The translations under genes and the position numbers were made by a program. From Campylobacter gracilis (GTDB taxonomy: Bacteria; Campylobacterota; Campylobacteria; Campylobacterales; Campylobacteraceae), in assembly GCF_018374135.1 (NCBI RefSeq), contig NZ_JAHAFS010000006.1:34356-98355 (forward strand): DNA of 64,000 bases. Reading direction: 5' to 3'. The notes under the pieces are model-generated. The model ran no database searches. It was not told the origin of the DNA and saw only the letters and a program-made list of their open reading frames with translations. Shown in pieces: positions 18,422 through 27,885 of the stretch. Every line of letters begins with the position of its first letter. The first letter of the stretch is position 1.

Positions 18422-19957
18422 TCACTCCCACTCTATCGTCGCAGGCGGTTTGCTCGAGATGTCGTAAACTACGCGGTTGATGCCGTCTACTTCGTTTATG
18501 ATGCGGCGAGAGACGTTTTCTAGCAAGTCGTACGGCAGGCGCGAGAAGCTAGCCGTCATGCCGTCGCTAGCATCCACTACGCGTATGCACACGGCGTTTT
18601 CGTAGGTGCGATTATCGCCCATGACGCCCACGGAGTGCACGTTTAGCAGCACGCAAAACGCCTGCCACGTTTTGTTGTACCAGCCGCTTGATTTTAGCTC
18701 GTCGCGTAGGATCACGTCGGCTTTGCGCAGTAGCTCGAGGCTCGGCGTATTTACCTCGCCCATTATGCGGATCGCAAGACCCGGGCCGGGGAATGGATGG
18801 CGGAAAACGACTTCGCGCGAAAGACCTAGTTCAAGCCCCAGCTGGCGCACCTCGTCTTTGAAAATTTCGCGCAGAGGCTCGATCAGTTCAAATTTCATAT
18901 CCTTGGGCAGCCCGCCTACGTTGTGGTGGCTTTTGATCGTCTTGCTTGAGCCTGCGACCGAGCTTTCGATGATGTCGGTGTAGAGCGTGCCTTGGGCTAG
19001 AAATTTTACGTTTTTGTGTTTTGTCGCTTCTTTGCTGAAAACTTCAATGAAGGTCGCGCCGATGATTTTGCGTTTTTGCTCCGGATCGACCACCCCTTTT
19101 AGTCTGCTTAAAAATAGCTCGCTAGCATCGATCACGTCTAAGCTCACGCCGAGTTTGAGCCTAAACATCTCCTCTACCGCCTTGCGCTCACCCGTGCGGA
19201 GCAGTCCGTTATCGACGAAAACCGCTATTAGGCTCTGTGGCACCGCATGCGCCAAAAGCGCCGCTACGACCGAGCTATCCACGCCGCCGCTTACCGCGCA
19301 AAGCACTTTGGCGCCCCCTACGCGCTCTTTTATTTTGATCATCTGCTCTTTGGCGAAGCTGCCCATATTCCAAGTGCTGGTTATTCCGCAGATCTCTTTA
19401 GCGAAATTTTTTAAAATTCTATCGCCAAACTCGCTGTGGCAGACCTCGGGGTGAAATTGCAGCGCATAAATTTTACGAATCTCGTCGCCGAATACGCACC
19501 ACTCACTCTCATCCGAGCTTGCCATCACCTCAAAGCCCTCCGGCAGGCTCTCGACCTTGTCCGAATGGCTCATCCAAACGGTTGAGTTATCCTCCACGCC
19601 GCCAAATAGCTTGCTAGCGCGAAGCAGCTTCAAAGAGGCTTTGCCATACTCTTTTTTACCCGCAGGCACGACGCTGGCGCCAAATTTATGCGCGATGAGC
19701 TGCATGCCGTAGCAGATACCTAAAATCGGAATTCCAAGCTCAAAAATTCTATCGTCGCAAAAATACGCGTCTTTAGCGTAAACGCTAGCGGGCCCGCCGC
19801 TTAAAATAAGGCCTTTGGGGTTTTTTGCTTTTATCTTATCGATCGGTGCGTCGTATGCGATCAGCTCGGTGTAAACGCCTTGTTCGCGCAAGCGCCTAGC
19901 GATCAGCTGGGTGTATTGAGAGCCGAAGTCCAGCACTAAAATGTCTGCCGTTTGCAT
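18422..19957 (-). CDS. guaA: GMP synthase (glutamine-hydrolysing)
   Basis: 511 aa. Converts XMP to GMP. N-terminal glutamine amidotransferase with the catalytic cysteine in GICYGMQ and the His/Glu pair in FHPEVCHSE; PP-loop ATPase motif SGGVDSSVVAALL; the dimerisation domain ends in the conserved KPPATIEWE. Full length. The 3' end of guaA is a well-known integration site for genomic islands, which fits the AT-rich defence genes that follow. Confidence 0.96.
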   Translation of the reverse strand: MQTADILVLDFGSQYTQLIARRLREQGVYTELIAYDAPIDKIKAKNPKGLILSGGPASVYAKDAYFCDDRIFELGIPILGICYGMQLIAHKFGASVVPAGKKEYGKASLKLLRASKLFGGVEDNSTVWMSHSDKVESLPEGFEVMASSDESEWCVFGDEIRKIYALQFHPEVCHSEFGDRILKNFAKEICGITSTWNMGSFAKEQMIKIKERVGGAKVLCAVSGGVDSSVVAALLAHAVPQSLIAVFVDNGLLRTGERKAVEEMFRLKLGVSLDVIDASELFLSRLKGVVDPEQKRKIIGATFIEVFSKEATKHKNVKFLAQGTLYTDIIESSVAGSSKTIKSHHNVGGLPKDMKFELIEPLREIFKDEVRQLGLELGLSREVVFRHPFPGPGLAIRIMGEVNTPSLELLRKADVILRDELKSSGWYNKTWQAFCVLLNVHSVGVMGDNRTYENAVCIRVVDASDGMTASFSRLPYDLLENVSRRIINEVDGINRVVYDISSKPPATIEWE

Positions 19958-20011
19958 GAAATTCCTTTATAAAAATTTTTGAAAGTATAACAAAGCAAAG
20001 CTAAAAACGAC

Positions 20012-20212
20012 CTATTCGTCGCGTAAAATTCTAACGCCACCTTTCGCGTCGTTCGTTTTATTGTCGTCCGCGGCGGATGCCTCTGCGTTCGCGGTTTGCT
20101 CATCTGCGCTCGAGTAAAAAGGCGGCGCTTTGTATCCGCAGCCGCTAAGTAAAACTAAGATAAAAAATGCTAAAATACGCTTATGAAAAGCACCAAAGAT
20201 ATAATTTCGCAT
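20012..20212 (-). CDS. Small LptM-like lipoprotein
   Basis: 66 aa. Hydrophobic signal segment with a lipobox LLSGCGYKAPPFY, which resembles the LptM/YifL group of small outer-membrane lipoproteins that assist LPS-transport assembly. The remainder is Ala/Asp-rich and probably disordered. The only in-frame ATG lies 30 bases inside the divergently transcribed neighbour, so the two 5' ends overlap head to head. Role is inference from the motif. Confidence 0.6.
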   Translation of the reverse strand: MRNYIFGAFHKRILAFFILVLLSGCGYKAPPFYSSADEQTANAEASAADDNKTNDAKGGVRILRDE

Positions 20213-20650
20213 ATCAGAAAAGATCCTTTATTCGCCTCCATGAGCGATAGGATCGAGTTTATGCGGCTTTTGCCGATCAATTGGCGCCGCATAATCGCGT
20301 TTATCTACGTCCGAGAGGGCGATTTGATGATAGCTCTGAAGCATCCGCTGGGGCTGCAAGAACTAAAACGCGATAGTAATATAAAATTCATAAAAGAGTT
20401 ATTAAGCTTGTTCGTGCGAAGCTATCCCGCATGCGAATTTAGCGCGGTAAAAGAGATAAAATTTTTCGTCGCGGATAGAGTAATGAGCAGAAGAAGGGCG
20501 CAAATTTATAAAGCTCATTTGCGCCTGGATGGCGAAGCTTTATCTTTGGAGCGCGCAAAAGGGGAGTTTAAAAACAAAATCCAAGATCCGCAAATTTACC
20601 GCGCCTTTGAAGAGATACGAGGGCTAATCCTTGCTAATAGAGGAGATTAA
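20183..20650 (+). CDS. DUF721 (DciA-like) protein
   Basis: 155 aa. Compact basic N-terminal region, with residues such as LPINWRRIIAFIYVREGDL and ELKRDSNIKFIKELLSLF arranged as in DUF721, the domain shared with the helicase-loading factor DciA. The C-terminal 60 residues are charged and helical. Ends 20 bases inside the uvrC start region, so the two genes are coupled. Replication-linked function is known for DciA, not shown here. Confidence 0.6.
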   Translation: MKSTKDIISHIRKDPLFASMSDRIEFMRLLPINWRRIIAFIYVREGDLMIALKHPLGLQELKRDSNIKFIKELLSLFVRSYPACEFSAVKEIKFFVADRVMSRRRAQIYKAHLRLDGEALSLERAKGEFKNKIQDPQIYRAFEEIRGLILANRGD

Positions 20651-22433
20651 GAGCCTGCCTGCTAGCCCCGGCGTGTATCAGTACTTCGATGCCGCGGGCA
20701 AGCTGCTATACGTCGGCAAGGCAAAAATTTTAAAAAATCGCGTCAAAAGCTACTTTTCTTTCACGCCCGCTCTCGCGCCGAGCCCAAGGCTGAGTGCGCG
20801 CATCGCCAAGATGATAAGCGAGGCTGTGCATTTAGAATACATCGTAACGCCCAGCGAGAGCGACGCGCTGATACTGGAAAATTCCTTCATCAAGCAGCTC
20901 AAGCCCAAATACAACATCCTACTGCGCGATGATAAGACCTATCCATATATCTACGTAAATTTAGACGACGACTTTCCGCGCTTTGAGATTACGCGAAAGA
21001 TCATAAAGGGCAGAAACATCAAATACTTCGGCCCCTATTTTCACGGCGCAAAGGAAATTTTACAGACGCTTTACATGCAGTTTCCGCTCGTGCAGAAGAA
21101 AAATTGCGTCAAGGGCAAAAAGGCCTGTTTGTTTCATCAGATCGGGCGCTGCGCCGCTCCGTGCGAGGATAAAATTTCAAAGCAAGATTACGCTCATATC
21201 GTACAGAGTGCGCTTGCGGCTCTGAAAAATCCCCAAAAAATGGTGCCGCAGCTTCAGGATCGGATGGTGCGGCTCGCGCAGAGCGAAAATTTCGAAGAAG
21301 CCGCGCAGATCCGCGATAAGATCGAAATTTTAAAGCAGATGAACGTAAAGGTGGAGGTCGATCTGGCAAAGCTCGATGATTTCGAGGTCTTTGCGATTGC
21401 CGCACGCGACGGGCTCGTCTGCGCCGTGCATTTTAGCATACGCGAGGGTAAAATTTCAGCCTCAAGCTCGCACATAATCAACTGCAAAGCCCCAAGCGCC
21501 GATGATATCGCAAACGCCTACAAACAGATGATCTTAAGCGCCTTCCCGGCCGCGGCTCCCGTGGCGTGCGCTAAAATTTACGTTTACGACGAGTTTGACG
21601 ATGCGGATCTGGTATGCGAAATTTTATCCAAGCGGCATGAAAGAGCCTTTAAAATTTACGCGCCGAAAATCGGCGAGAAGCGTAAAATTTGCGAGATCGC
21701 ATATCAAAACTGCGAGATCAATATCAAAAAACATCTAAAAACGCACGATTACGCATTTTTACAGGAGCTGAAGGATTATTTTAATCTTACGAATTTGCCC
21801 GTAAATATCGAGGTTTTCGACAATTCGCATATGTTCGGCGCCGCAGCCGTGGGAGCTATGATAAGCTTTCAAGACGGCGAGTTTAACAAGCAAAACTACC
21901 GCCACAAGCATCTTAGCTCAAATAACGACTACGATCAGATGCGCGAGTACCTAACTAGCCGCGCGCTTAAATTTGACGAGCTTGCAGCGCCTGATCTGTG
22001 GCTCATAGACGGCGGAACGGCTCTACTAAACTTGGCGGAGGAAATAATCTGCAGCGTCGGAGCAAACGTCGATATAATCGCCATCTCTAAAGAGAAGATC
22101 GATGCTAAAGCTCACCGCGCAAAGGGAGCTGCGAAAGATAAAATTTGCACGAAGGGCGGGATTTTTTCGCTGCCTACGGACGATAAAAAACTTCAATTTT
22201 TTCAGCGCCTGCGCGATGAAGCGCACCGCTTTGCGATCTCGTTTCACCAAAAGAGCAAACGCAAACTCGATCTACAAAGCTCAAAACTGCTAAGCTTGGG
22301 CGTTAGCAAGGGAAGTCTGAAGAAGCTTTTGGACTTTTACGGCGATTTTGAGAGCATTTATGCGGCGAGCTTCGATGAGATCAGATCGCTTACGAATATC
22401 CAAACCGCGGAAAAAATTTTAAACAATCATTAA
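20631..22433 (+). CDS. uvrC: Excinuclease ABC subunit C
   Basis: 600 aa. Makes both incisions in nucleotide excision repair together with UvrB. The GIY-YIG 3'-incision domain is at the N-terminus (SPGVYQYFDAAGKLLYVGKA), a UVR/UvrB-binding segment follows near residues 190-230, and the RNase H-like 5'-incision domain carries EVFDNSHMFGAAAVGAM and LIDGG. A helix-hairpin-helix close to the end (LGVSKGSLKKLL) completes the family layout. Start is TTG, overlapping the DUF721 gene. Confidence 0.94.
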   Translation: MLIEEIKSLPASPGVYQYFDAAGKLLYVGKAKILKNRVKSYFSFTPALAPSPRLSARIAKMISEAVHLEYIVTPSESDALILENSFIKQLKPKYNILLRDDKTYPYIYVNLDDDFPRFEITRKIIKGRNIKYFGPYFHGAKEILQTLYMQFPLVQKKNCVKGKKACLFHQIGRCAAPCEDKISKQDYAHIVQSALAALKNPQKMVPQLQDRMVRLAQSENFEEAAQIRDKIEILKQMNVKVEVDLAKLDDFEVFAIAARDGLVCAVHFSIREGKISASSSHIINCKAPSADDIANAYKQMILSAFPAAAPVACAKIYVYDEFDDADLVCEILSKRHERAFKIYAPKIGEKRKICEIAYQNCEINIKKHLKTHDYAFLQELKDYFNLTNLPVNIEVFDNSHMFGAAAVGAMISFQDGEFNKQNYRHKHLSSNNDYDQMREYLTSRALKFDELAAPDLWLIDGGTALLNLAEEIICSVGANVDIIAISKEKIDAKAHRAKGAAKDKICTKGGIFSLPTDDKKLQFFQRLRDEAHRFAISFHQKSKRKLDLQSSKLLSLGVSKGSLKKLLDFYGDFESIYAASFDEIRSLTNIQTAEKILNNH

Positions 22434-22598
22434 CGAAAACCTAACGCAAAAAGCTATATTTAAAGATTTGTTTAGTAAAATCACCCATTAACTTTGCAGG
22501 ACGGCTAAATCGTCTCCGCCTAGCGTGACGGAAGCGACTTCGTTTCTCCGGTTGAATAAAATTTAACGTCGCGTAAGCTGCGCTTTGAAGGATTTTGT

Positions 22599-25500
22599 AT
22601 GAATTTAAATACTACAAGTGCTTTGAGACTTGTTAGCGGTATCCCGTTACTTTTGATTTTCGCGTTTGCATCATATTTCTTGTTTATCTCTTTGCAGGAT
22701 TACGCCAGGGTGGGAATTTTGCAGCAACAGATTGCTAAAAACAGCAATCTTGCGGCGTTAGTAGAGCAGGTAGATAAAGAGCGCGGTATCACTTCGGCGT
22801 TTTTGGGTAGCGAGGGAAATCCCGGTATGGGAACCCTTCTATCGGGTCAACGCAAAAAAACCGACGATGCTCTTGCAAAGTATAAAGAAAGCAAAAATAT
22901 CAGTGAAAATGTCGTAAAAAAGACTATTTTTGATATTTTCGCTTACGGCACCGGTAATGACGAGCTTTTGGCTGCCGAGACCGATATAGACGGTTTATTA
23001 GACAAACTTCCGCAGGTAAGAAGGGATGTCGATGCTCAAAGTAAAAGCTTCGGTGAGCTTTTCAGCTCATATTTTCAAAAATTCGACGATGATGTAAAAA
23101 CAATCCAACGAGTGCTAAGAGAGGGTCTTGTAAGCTCAAATATCACCGTTTGGACGGTTTCATTGCTTAATACCTACGAGGCGATGGACGCCACCGCATC
23201 GGAGCGTGACTATATTATCGAATACATTATCGGCAGCAAGGCGATGAATCAGGCGCAGCTAAGGACCTGGGCTAGCTTCAACCTATCTAGTTCGCTCCCT
23301 AATTACTACTTCTTGCCGGAATCTGATGCTAGAGCTGCAATTTTAAAAATTCTAGACGGAGAGGAATTTCAAAACGCATTAAGAGAAACTGCTAAAATTT
23401 CAGCCACATTGCAGCAAGAAGCGGACGAGGGACATTATAGCGTGCCTTTTCAAGAGTGGTTTGCCTCTACTACACTTAAATATAAAAAACTAAGCGAAAT
23501 TTCTGAAAAGATCAATGCTGAGCTTGCAGCGCATGCCGATACTTATCTAGCGCAAAGGCTAAGAAACCTATTTATCGCTCTTGGCATATGGGCTTTAGCG
23601 GCTATTTTGGTCGTTTTTGCCTTGGGTATTACAAGACGTTTAAGACAGAATGTTACCGACCTCGGCAACGTGCTTAGCCGAATCGGCGATTTGACGAATC
23701 AGCACGAACACATCGACGTTAGGACTAGTGAGGGTGTTAACAAGGCATATTCGCTTATCGAGGATGCGCTTGATCTGATTGCGTATCAAAAGGGCGCTGC
23801 GGAGGATGCCAATAAGGCAAAATCGATCTTTTTAGCTAATATGTCTCACGAGATCAGGACGCCGCTTAACGGCATCATCGGCTTTACGGAGCTTCTTAAA
23901 AATACCGATTTGGACGAGGAGAAGCGCGATTACGTTGATACCATCGAAAAATCGTCCGAAAACCTTCTAACGATCATTAATAACATTTTGGATGTCTCCA
24001 AGATCGAGAGCAATAAGGTCGAGCTTGAGGATATATTATTTAATCCTATCCAAGATTTCGAAAGCGCGGTTGAAATTTACGTCGCCAAGGCTGCCGAAAA
24101 GAATATCGACATCTTGCTTTACATCGATCCTACACTCGTGCACCACCTATACGGAGACATCACGAAGATCAAAGAGGTTCTTATCAACCTCATGTCAAAT
24201 GCTGTCAAATTTACGCCTGAGCACGGCACTATCGTGGTTGAAATTTTAAGGGAGCCTAGCAAAGCTCCAGGAGAGGCGATCGTAACGTTTAGCGTAGAAG
24301 ATACCGGCATTGGAATTTCTGAAGATAAACTTGCAAATGTATTCAACGCCTTCTCTCAGGCCGACTCTACGATCACACGCAAATACGGCGGAACAGGTCT
24401 TGGACTTACGATTTCGTCTAAATACGTAGCGATGATGGGCGGTAAGCTTCAGGTCAAATCTACCGTAGGAAAGGGTACTAGATTTTATTTCACCCTTGCT
24501 TTTAAAGAGACACAAAAAACTGATGCGGACGCAGTATTTGAAAGTATCAAAGGGCTAAATTTTGCGCTTTTAGCTGATAGCGCTGATACGATGTATAATG
24601 ATATCGTTAAAAACTACATCAGCAAGCTAGGCGGTAAAATTTCGATATTTAATACGAACGCGCAGTTCCGCTCAGCGCAAAATAATAACAAATATGACGC
24701 CCTTATCACTAGATTTAAGAATTACGGCGAGGTTAGCGATATATTGAGTATGCCTACGATCTTGACTCTTAAGCCAAAAGAGCTTCAAAGTATTAGTATT
24801 TCAAATTCTAAAATTTTTACCCTCACAGAGCCTTTTAATTTAACTAAATTCGTTAAGACGCTAGATAAAATTTCAAAATCCGGAATTGCTCTAAGCAGAT
24901 CGGATTTTGCTCCACAGACGCATGAGATTAAGCTGGATGCTGAAGTAGAAAAGCCTATCGCCCTTGATGAAATGATTATGGAAGAGCCGGTAGTAAAAGA
25001 AAGACCTATCATCAACAAGCTCGATGAATTACGACATGCTACTACTTCGTCGGCAGACGAGCTACGCGCTATCTTGCAAAGCAGAAGACGTACGCATGAT
25101 GCCGAGGCTCATTCTGCGCATAAAGAGGAAACTGTTAGTAAGCCTAGTATTGCTCAAGAGCTCAAAAAAGAAGCTCCTAAGGTAGAAGAGCCGGTCATTA
25201 AGCCTATAGATATCGAGCCTATGAACGATATTAAGATTGAAAAGACAGAGCCTGAATCGCCAAAGATCGATATTGATATTCCTGAAATAGTAATTCCACA
25301 CACAGAAAAGCCAAAGGTAGAGCCTTCAAACACAAAGGATGCCCAGACCGATATCGATGAGCCTATATCTTTGGAAATCCCTGATGATTTTGTGGGGCTC
25401 AAAACACATGCGACGCAGACCCAGGCTCCTAAAGCCGAAACTCCTAGTATCGATCTTTCTGATATCGAAATAGAGCTTCCTAAGATTAAAAAAGAGGAAG

Positions 25501-27152
25501 AAGAAGTAAAGGCTGAGCCTGCAAAAGTAGAAATTCCAAAGGCTAAGGTTGAGACGCCTAAGGCTGAGATTGAAATTCCTGATATAGATATCGATCTTTC
25601 GGATATCAAACCGAGCGCCAAGGTGCAAGAGCCTGCCAAAAAGGTTGAAATTCCAAGCGTAGAAGAAGAAATTCCTGTAGCCGTTAAAACTGAGCCTGAA
25701 ATTCCTATCGCTAAAGCTTCGAAGCCTGATACTTCAAGTGTTTCTGCTCATGAAGATGAAATTTCAAATGTTAAACTTTCAGAACCTGAAATTCCAACTG
25801 AAAAGAAAATCGAACCAGAACCTATCGCTGTTGAGCCAGAACCGGTAGTAATTGAGCCTAAATTAAAACCTATAGAGCCAAAACTTGAAGAGGTTAAACA
25901 GGGACCGTCAAATATCGAGTCTGAACCGGTAACGCCAGTAGTAGAACCGGCAGCTCAAAATATTCCTGCCGAAGAGCCGAGTATTGAGCCAGAGCCTGTG
26001 GATATTTCAAAGGTGGAGCCTGCTACTCAAAACGTCCATGTCGAAGAGCCCGAGATCGAGCCTGTTAGCGTAAAAGTCGAACCGGTAGTTATCCCGCAGC
26101 CTGAAGAAGAGGAGATGGTCGAGGTGCCCGTCACCGTGTACGAAGACGAGCAGCAGGAAGAAACCATTATGGTCGAAGAGGATGTCGAAGTCGAAGAAGA
26201 GGTTGAAGTGCCGGTAGAGAGAAATCCTGCCGATGAAAATGTACCTTTGGTCAATAGAAAATATAACGCCAAAATCCTTATTGCGGAGGATAATGAGATC
26301 AACCAAAAGCTTATGAAGCATACACTAAATAGCTTTAATATGAATTTAACGATAGTCGAAAATGGACTTTTGGCGCTGGAAGCCAGAAAAGCCAATAACG
26401 ACTATGATCTCATATTTATGGATATTTCGATGCCTGTTATGGACGGTATCGAATCTACAAAGCAGATCAAGCAATACGAGCACGAAAATAATCTCCGCCA
26501 CATCCCGATCGTGGCTGTTACTGCCAATGCGCTAAAGGGCGATAGAGAGAAATTTATGGCGGCGGGGCTTGACGAATACTGCACCAAGCCGATCAAAAAG
26601 GATATCTTAGCCCAAATGCTAGATAATTTTATTGGTGATAAACGATCTGATGCAGCGCCCGCCGGTGGAACTACAAAGAAGCTGGTTAAAAAGCTTGTCA
26701 AACGCCAGGTGCCTAAGACGGTCATTAAAACCGTCAAAGTGCCTAAGACGGTAATGAAGCTAGTTCCTAAAAAAAGCATAGTTTCCGATGATGTAGTGAA
26801 AGCTAAAGGTGCGCGCGTGCCGACAAAAGATATACTTATATGCAAGGCAAACATTATGGAAAGTAAAATTTTTGCCAGCATATTAAAACACCAGTATAAA
26901 GACGTAGAAATTGCGGGTAATTTCGACCAGCTTATTTCTATGGCGGCTACGGGCAGTTATAAGCTTGTTTTGATTGATAAAAAGCTAGCAGGGCTAGACT
27001 TAGCGGCGTTAGAGAGCTTACGCCGAAAAACGTCTGCGACAAAGCTAGTGTTGTTTTCTAACGACAACGATGAAAATCCACTATTTAGCGAAGTCGCTAG
27101 TTACAATATCACCAAGTCGGGTCTTGAGAAACTCGCACAAAAATATATATAA
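22599..27152 (+). CDS. NIT-domain hybrid histidine kinase, 1517 aa
   Basis: Sensor kinase with an N-terminal membrane helix (~13-32), a periplasmic all-helical NIT (nitrate/nitrite sensing type) domain (~45-300) recognisable by DKERGITSAFLGS, a second helix (~322-341), HisKA with NMSHEIRTPLNGIIG (phospho-His about residue 417), and HATPase (LMSNAVKFTP, DTGIGIS, GTGLGLTI). Next comes a degenerate receiver-like segment, then an unusual 400-residue Pro/Glu/Lys-rich linker (~790-1215), a canonical receiver with Asp near 1275 (FMDISMPVMDG), a basic VPKTVIKTVKVPKTV bridge, and a C-terminal receiver-like segment lacking clear acidic residues. The signal may be nitrate or nitrite by family; not shown here. 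The response regulator gene follows 14 bases later. Confidence 0.8.
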   Translation: MNLNTTSALRLVSGIPLLLIFAFASYFLFISLQDYARVGILQQQIAKNSNLAALVEQVDKERGITSAFLGSEGNPGMGTLLSGQRKKTDDALAKYKESKNISENVVKKTIFDIFAYGTGNDELLAAETDIDGLLDKLPQVRRDVDAQSKSFGELFSSYFQKFDDDVKTIQRVLREGLVSSNITVWTVSLLNTYEAMDATASERDYIIEYIIGSKAMNQAQLRTWASFNLSSSLPNYYFLPESDARAAILKILDGEEFQNALRETAKISATLQQEADEGHYSVPFQEWFASTTLKYKKLSEISEKINAELAAHADTYLAQRLRNLFIALGIWALAAILVVFALGITRRLRQNVTDLGNVLSRIGDLTNQHEHIDVRTSEGVNKAYSLIEDALDLIAYQKGAAEDANKAKSIFLANMSHEIRTPLNGIIGFTELLKNTDLDEEKRDYVDTIEKSSENLLTIINNILDVSKIESNKVELEDILFNPIQDFESAVEIYVAKAAEKNIDILLYIDPTLVHHLYGDITKIKEVLINLMSNAVKFTPEHGTIVVEILREPSKAPGEAIVTFSVEDTGIGISEDKLANVFNAFSQADSTITRKYGGTGLGLTISSKYVAMMGGKLQVKSTVGKGTRFYFTLAFKETQKTDADAVFESIKGLNFALLADSADTMYNDIVKNYISKLGGKISIFNTNAQFRSAQNNNKYDALITRFKNYGEVSDILSMPTILTLKPKELQSISISNSKIFTLTEPFNLTKFVKTLDKISKSGIALSRSDFAPQTHEIKLDAEVEKPIALDEMIMEEPVVKERPIINKLDELRHATTSSADELRAILQSRRRTHDAEAHSAHKEETVSKPSIAQELKKEAPKVEEPVIKPIDIEPMNDIKIEKTEPESPKIDIDIPEIVIPHTEKPKVEPSNTKDAQTDIDEPISLEIPDDFVGLKTHATQTQAPKAETPSIDLSDIEIELPKIKKEEEEVKAEPAKVEIPKAKVETPKAEIEIPDIDIDLSDIKPSAKVQEPAKKVEIPSVEEEIPVAVKTEPEIPIAKASKPDTSSVSAHEDEISNVKLSEPEIPTEKKIEPEPIAVEPEPVVIEPKLKPIEPKLEEVKQGPSNIESEPVTPVVEPAAQNIPAEEPSIEPEPVDISKVEPATQNVHVEEPEIEPVSVKVEPVVIPQPEEEEMVEVPVTVYEDEQQEETIMVEEDVEVEEEVEVPVERNPADENVPLVNRKYNAKILIAEDNEINQKLMKHTLNSFNMNLTIVENGLLALEARKANNDYDLIFMDISMPVMDGIESTKQIKQYEHENNLRHIPIVAVTANALKGDREKFMAAGLDEYCTKPIKKDILAQMLDNFIGDKRSDAAPAGGTTKKLVKKLVKRQVPKTVIKTVKVPKTVMKLVPKKSIVSDDVVKAKGARVPTKDILICKANIMESKIFASILKHQYKDVEIAGNFDQLISMAATGSYKLVLIDKKLAGLDLAALESLRRKTSATKLVLFSNDNDENPLFSEVASYNITKSGLEKLAQKYI

Positions 27153-27166
27153 GGATGAGGTCTTAA

Positions 27167-27547
27167 ATGAGAGATTTGAAAGTTTTAACGGTTGATGACG
27201 ACGCTATAAATTTAAAGCTACTTGAAGTTATGCTAAAAAAATACGGCAAATTCCAAACCATACTCCAAGCCAAAAATGGTTTGGACGCCCTTGCTGTACT
27301 CGAAGTTCGGCCCGTTGATTTGATTTTATTAGATATCGTAATGCCCGTGATGAATGGGCTGGAATTTTTAGATAATCTTCACGCTAGAGAGAGCATAGCT
27401 CATATCCCCGTAATTGTCCTTACGACGGACGAGACCGCTAAACGAGAGGCTTTAAATAAAGGTGCTTATGACTTTATGACAAAGCCCATCAACGATAAAG
27501 ATCTTCACAAAAAACTAGACGACGTTATGAATATTATCGGCGATTAA
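27167..27547 (+). CDS. CheY-like single-domain response regulator
   Basis: 126 aa receiver domain: acidic pair VDDDA near residues 8-12, phospho-acceptor Asp in LLDIVMPVMNG near 57, and Thr and Lys in VLTTDE and MTKPIND. No output domain. It follows the hybrid kinase with an AAGGATGAGG ribosome-binding site between them and is probably its phosphorelay partner. Confidence 0.85.
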   Translation: MRDLKVLTVDDDAINLKLLEVMLKKYGKFQTILQAKNGLDALAVLEVRPVDLILLDIVMPVMNGLEFLDNLHARESIAHIPVIVLTTDETAKREALNKGAYDFMTKPINDKDLHKKLDDVMNIIGD

Positions 27548-27559
27548 ATTGCCGATTTT

Positions 27560-27636
27560 GTCCTCGTAGCTCAGCAGGATAGAGCGCAAAATTCCTAATT
27601 TTGAGGCCACAGGTTCGAATCCTGTCGGGGACACCA
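27560..27636 (+). tRNA. tRNA-Arg (anticodon CCT)
   Basis: 77 bases with a complete cloverleaf: acceptor GTCCTCG pairing with CGGGGAC, D-arm GCTC/GAGC, anticodon stem CAAAA/TTTTG around loop TTCCTAA (anticodon CCT, reading AGG), T-arm CAGGTTCGAATCCTG, and an encoded CCA end. Confidence 0.95.
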
Positions 27637-27853
27637 TTGCTCTTTTTGAGATATTTTGCTTTCAAATTTAAGCCCTCATATTCCATATAGAATCACGTTA
27701 TAAAATTTACTTGTAGTTCGTGAAACCTTGAATTGTAAATTTTAAAATTTACTATCTTGCGCCGCGCGTTTTTTGCGACTGCATATCCGATAAATTTTAA
27801 AATAGCGCCGCAAAAGACGCCGTAAAAAAAGCGAAATTTAACGCGAAATTTTA

Positions 27854-27859
27854 TATAAT
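27854..27859 (+). promoter_or_regulatory. -10 element for trpBA
   Basis: TATAAT, 26 bases before the trpB start at 27886, in AT-rich sequence with AGGAG ribosome-binding site at about 27875-27879. Confidence 0.5.
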
Positions 27860-27885
27860 CTCACGATTTAATGCGAGGAGATAGG

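Noticed and set aside
15300..18460. Integration att repeats flanking the Hachiman island
   Set aside because: I searched for a copy of the last bases of guaA near 15.0-15.4 kb and found none; no integrase is present.
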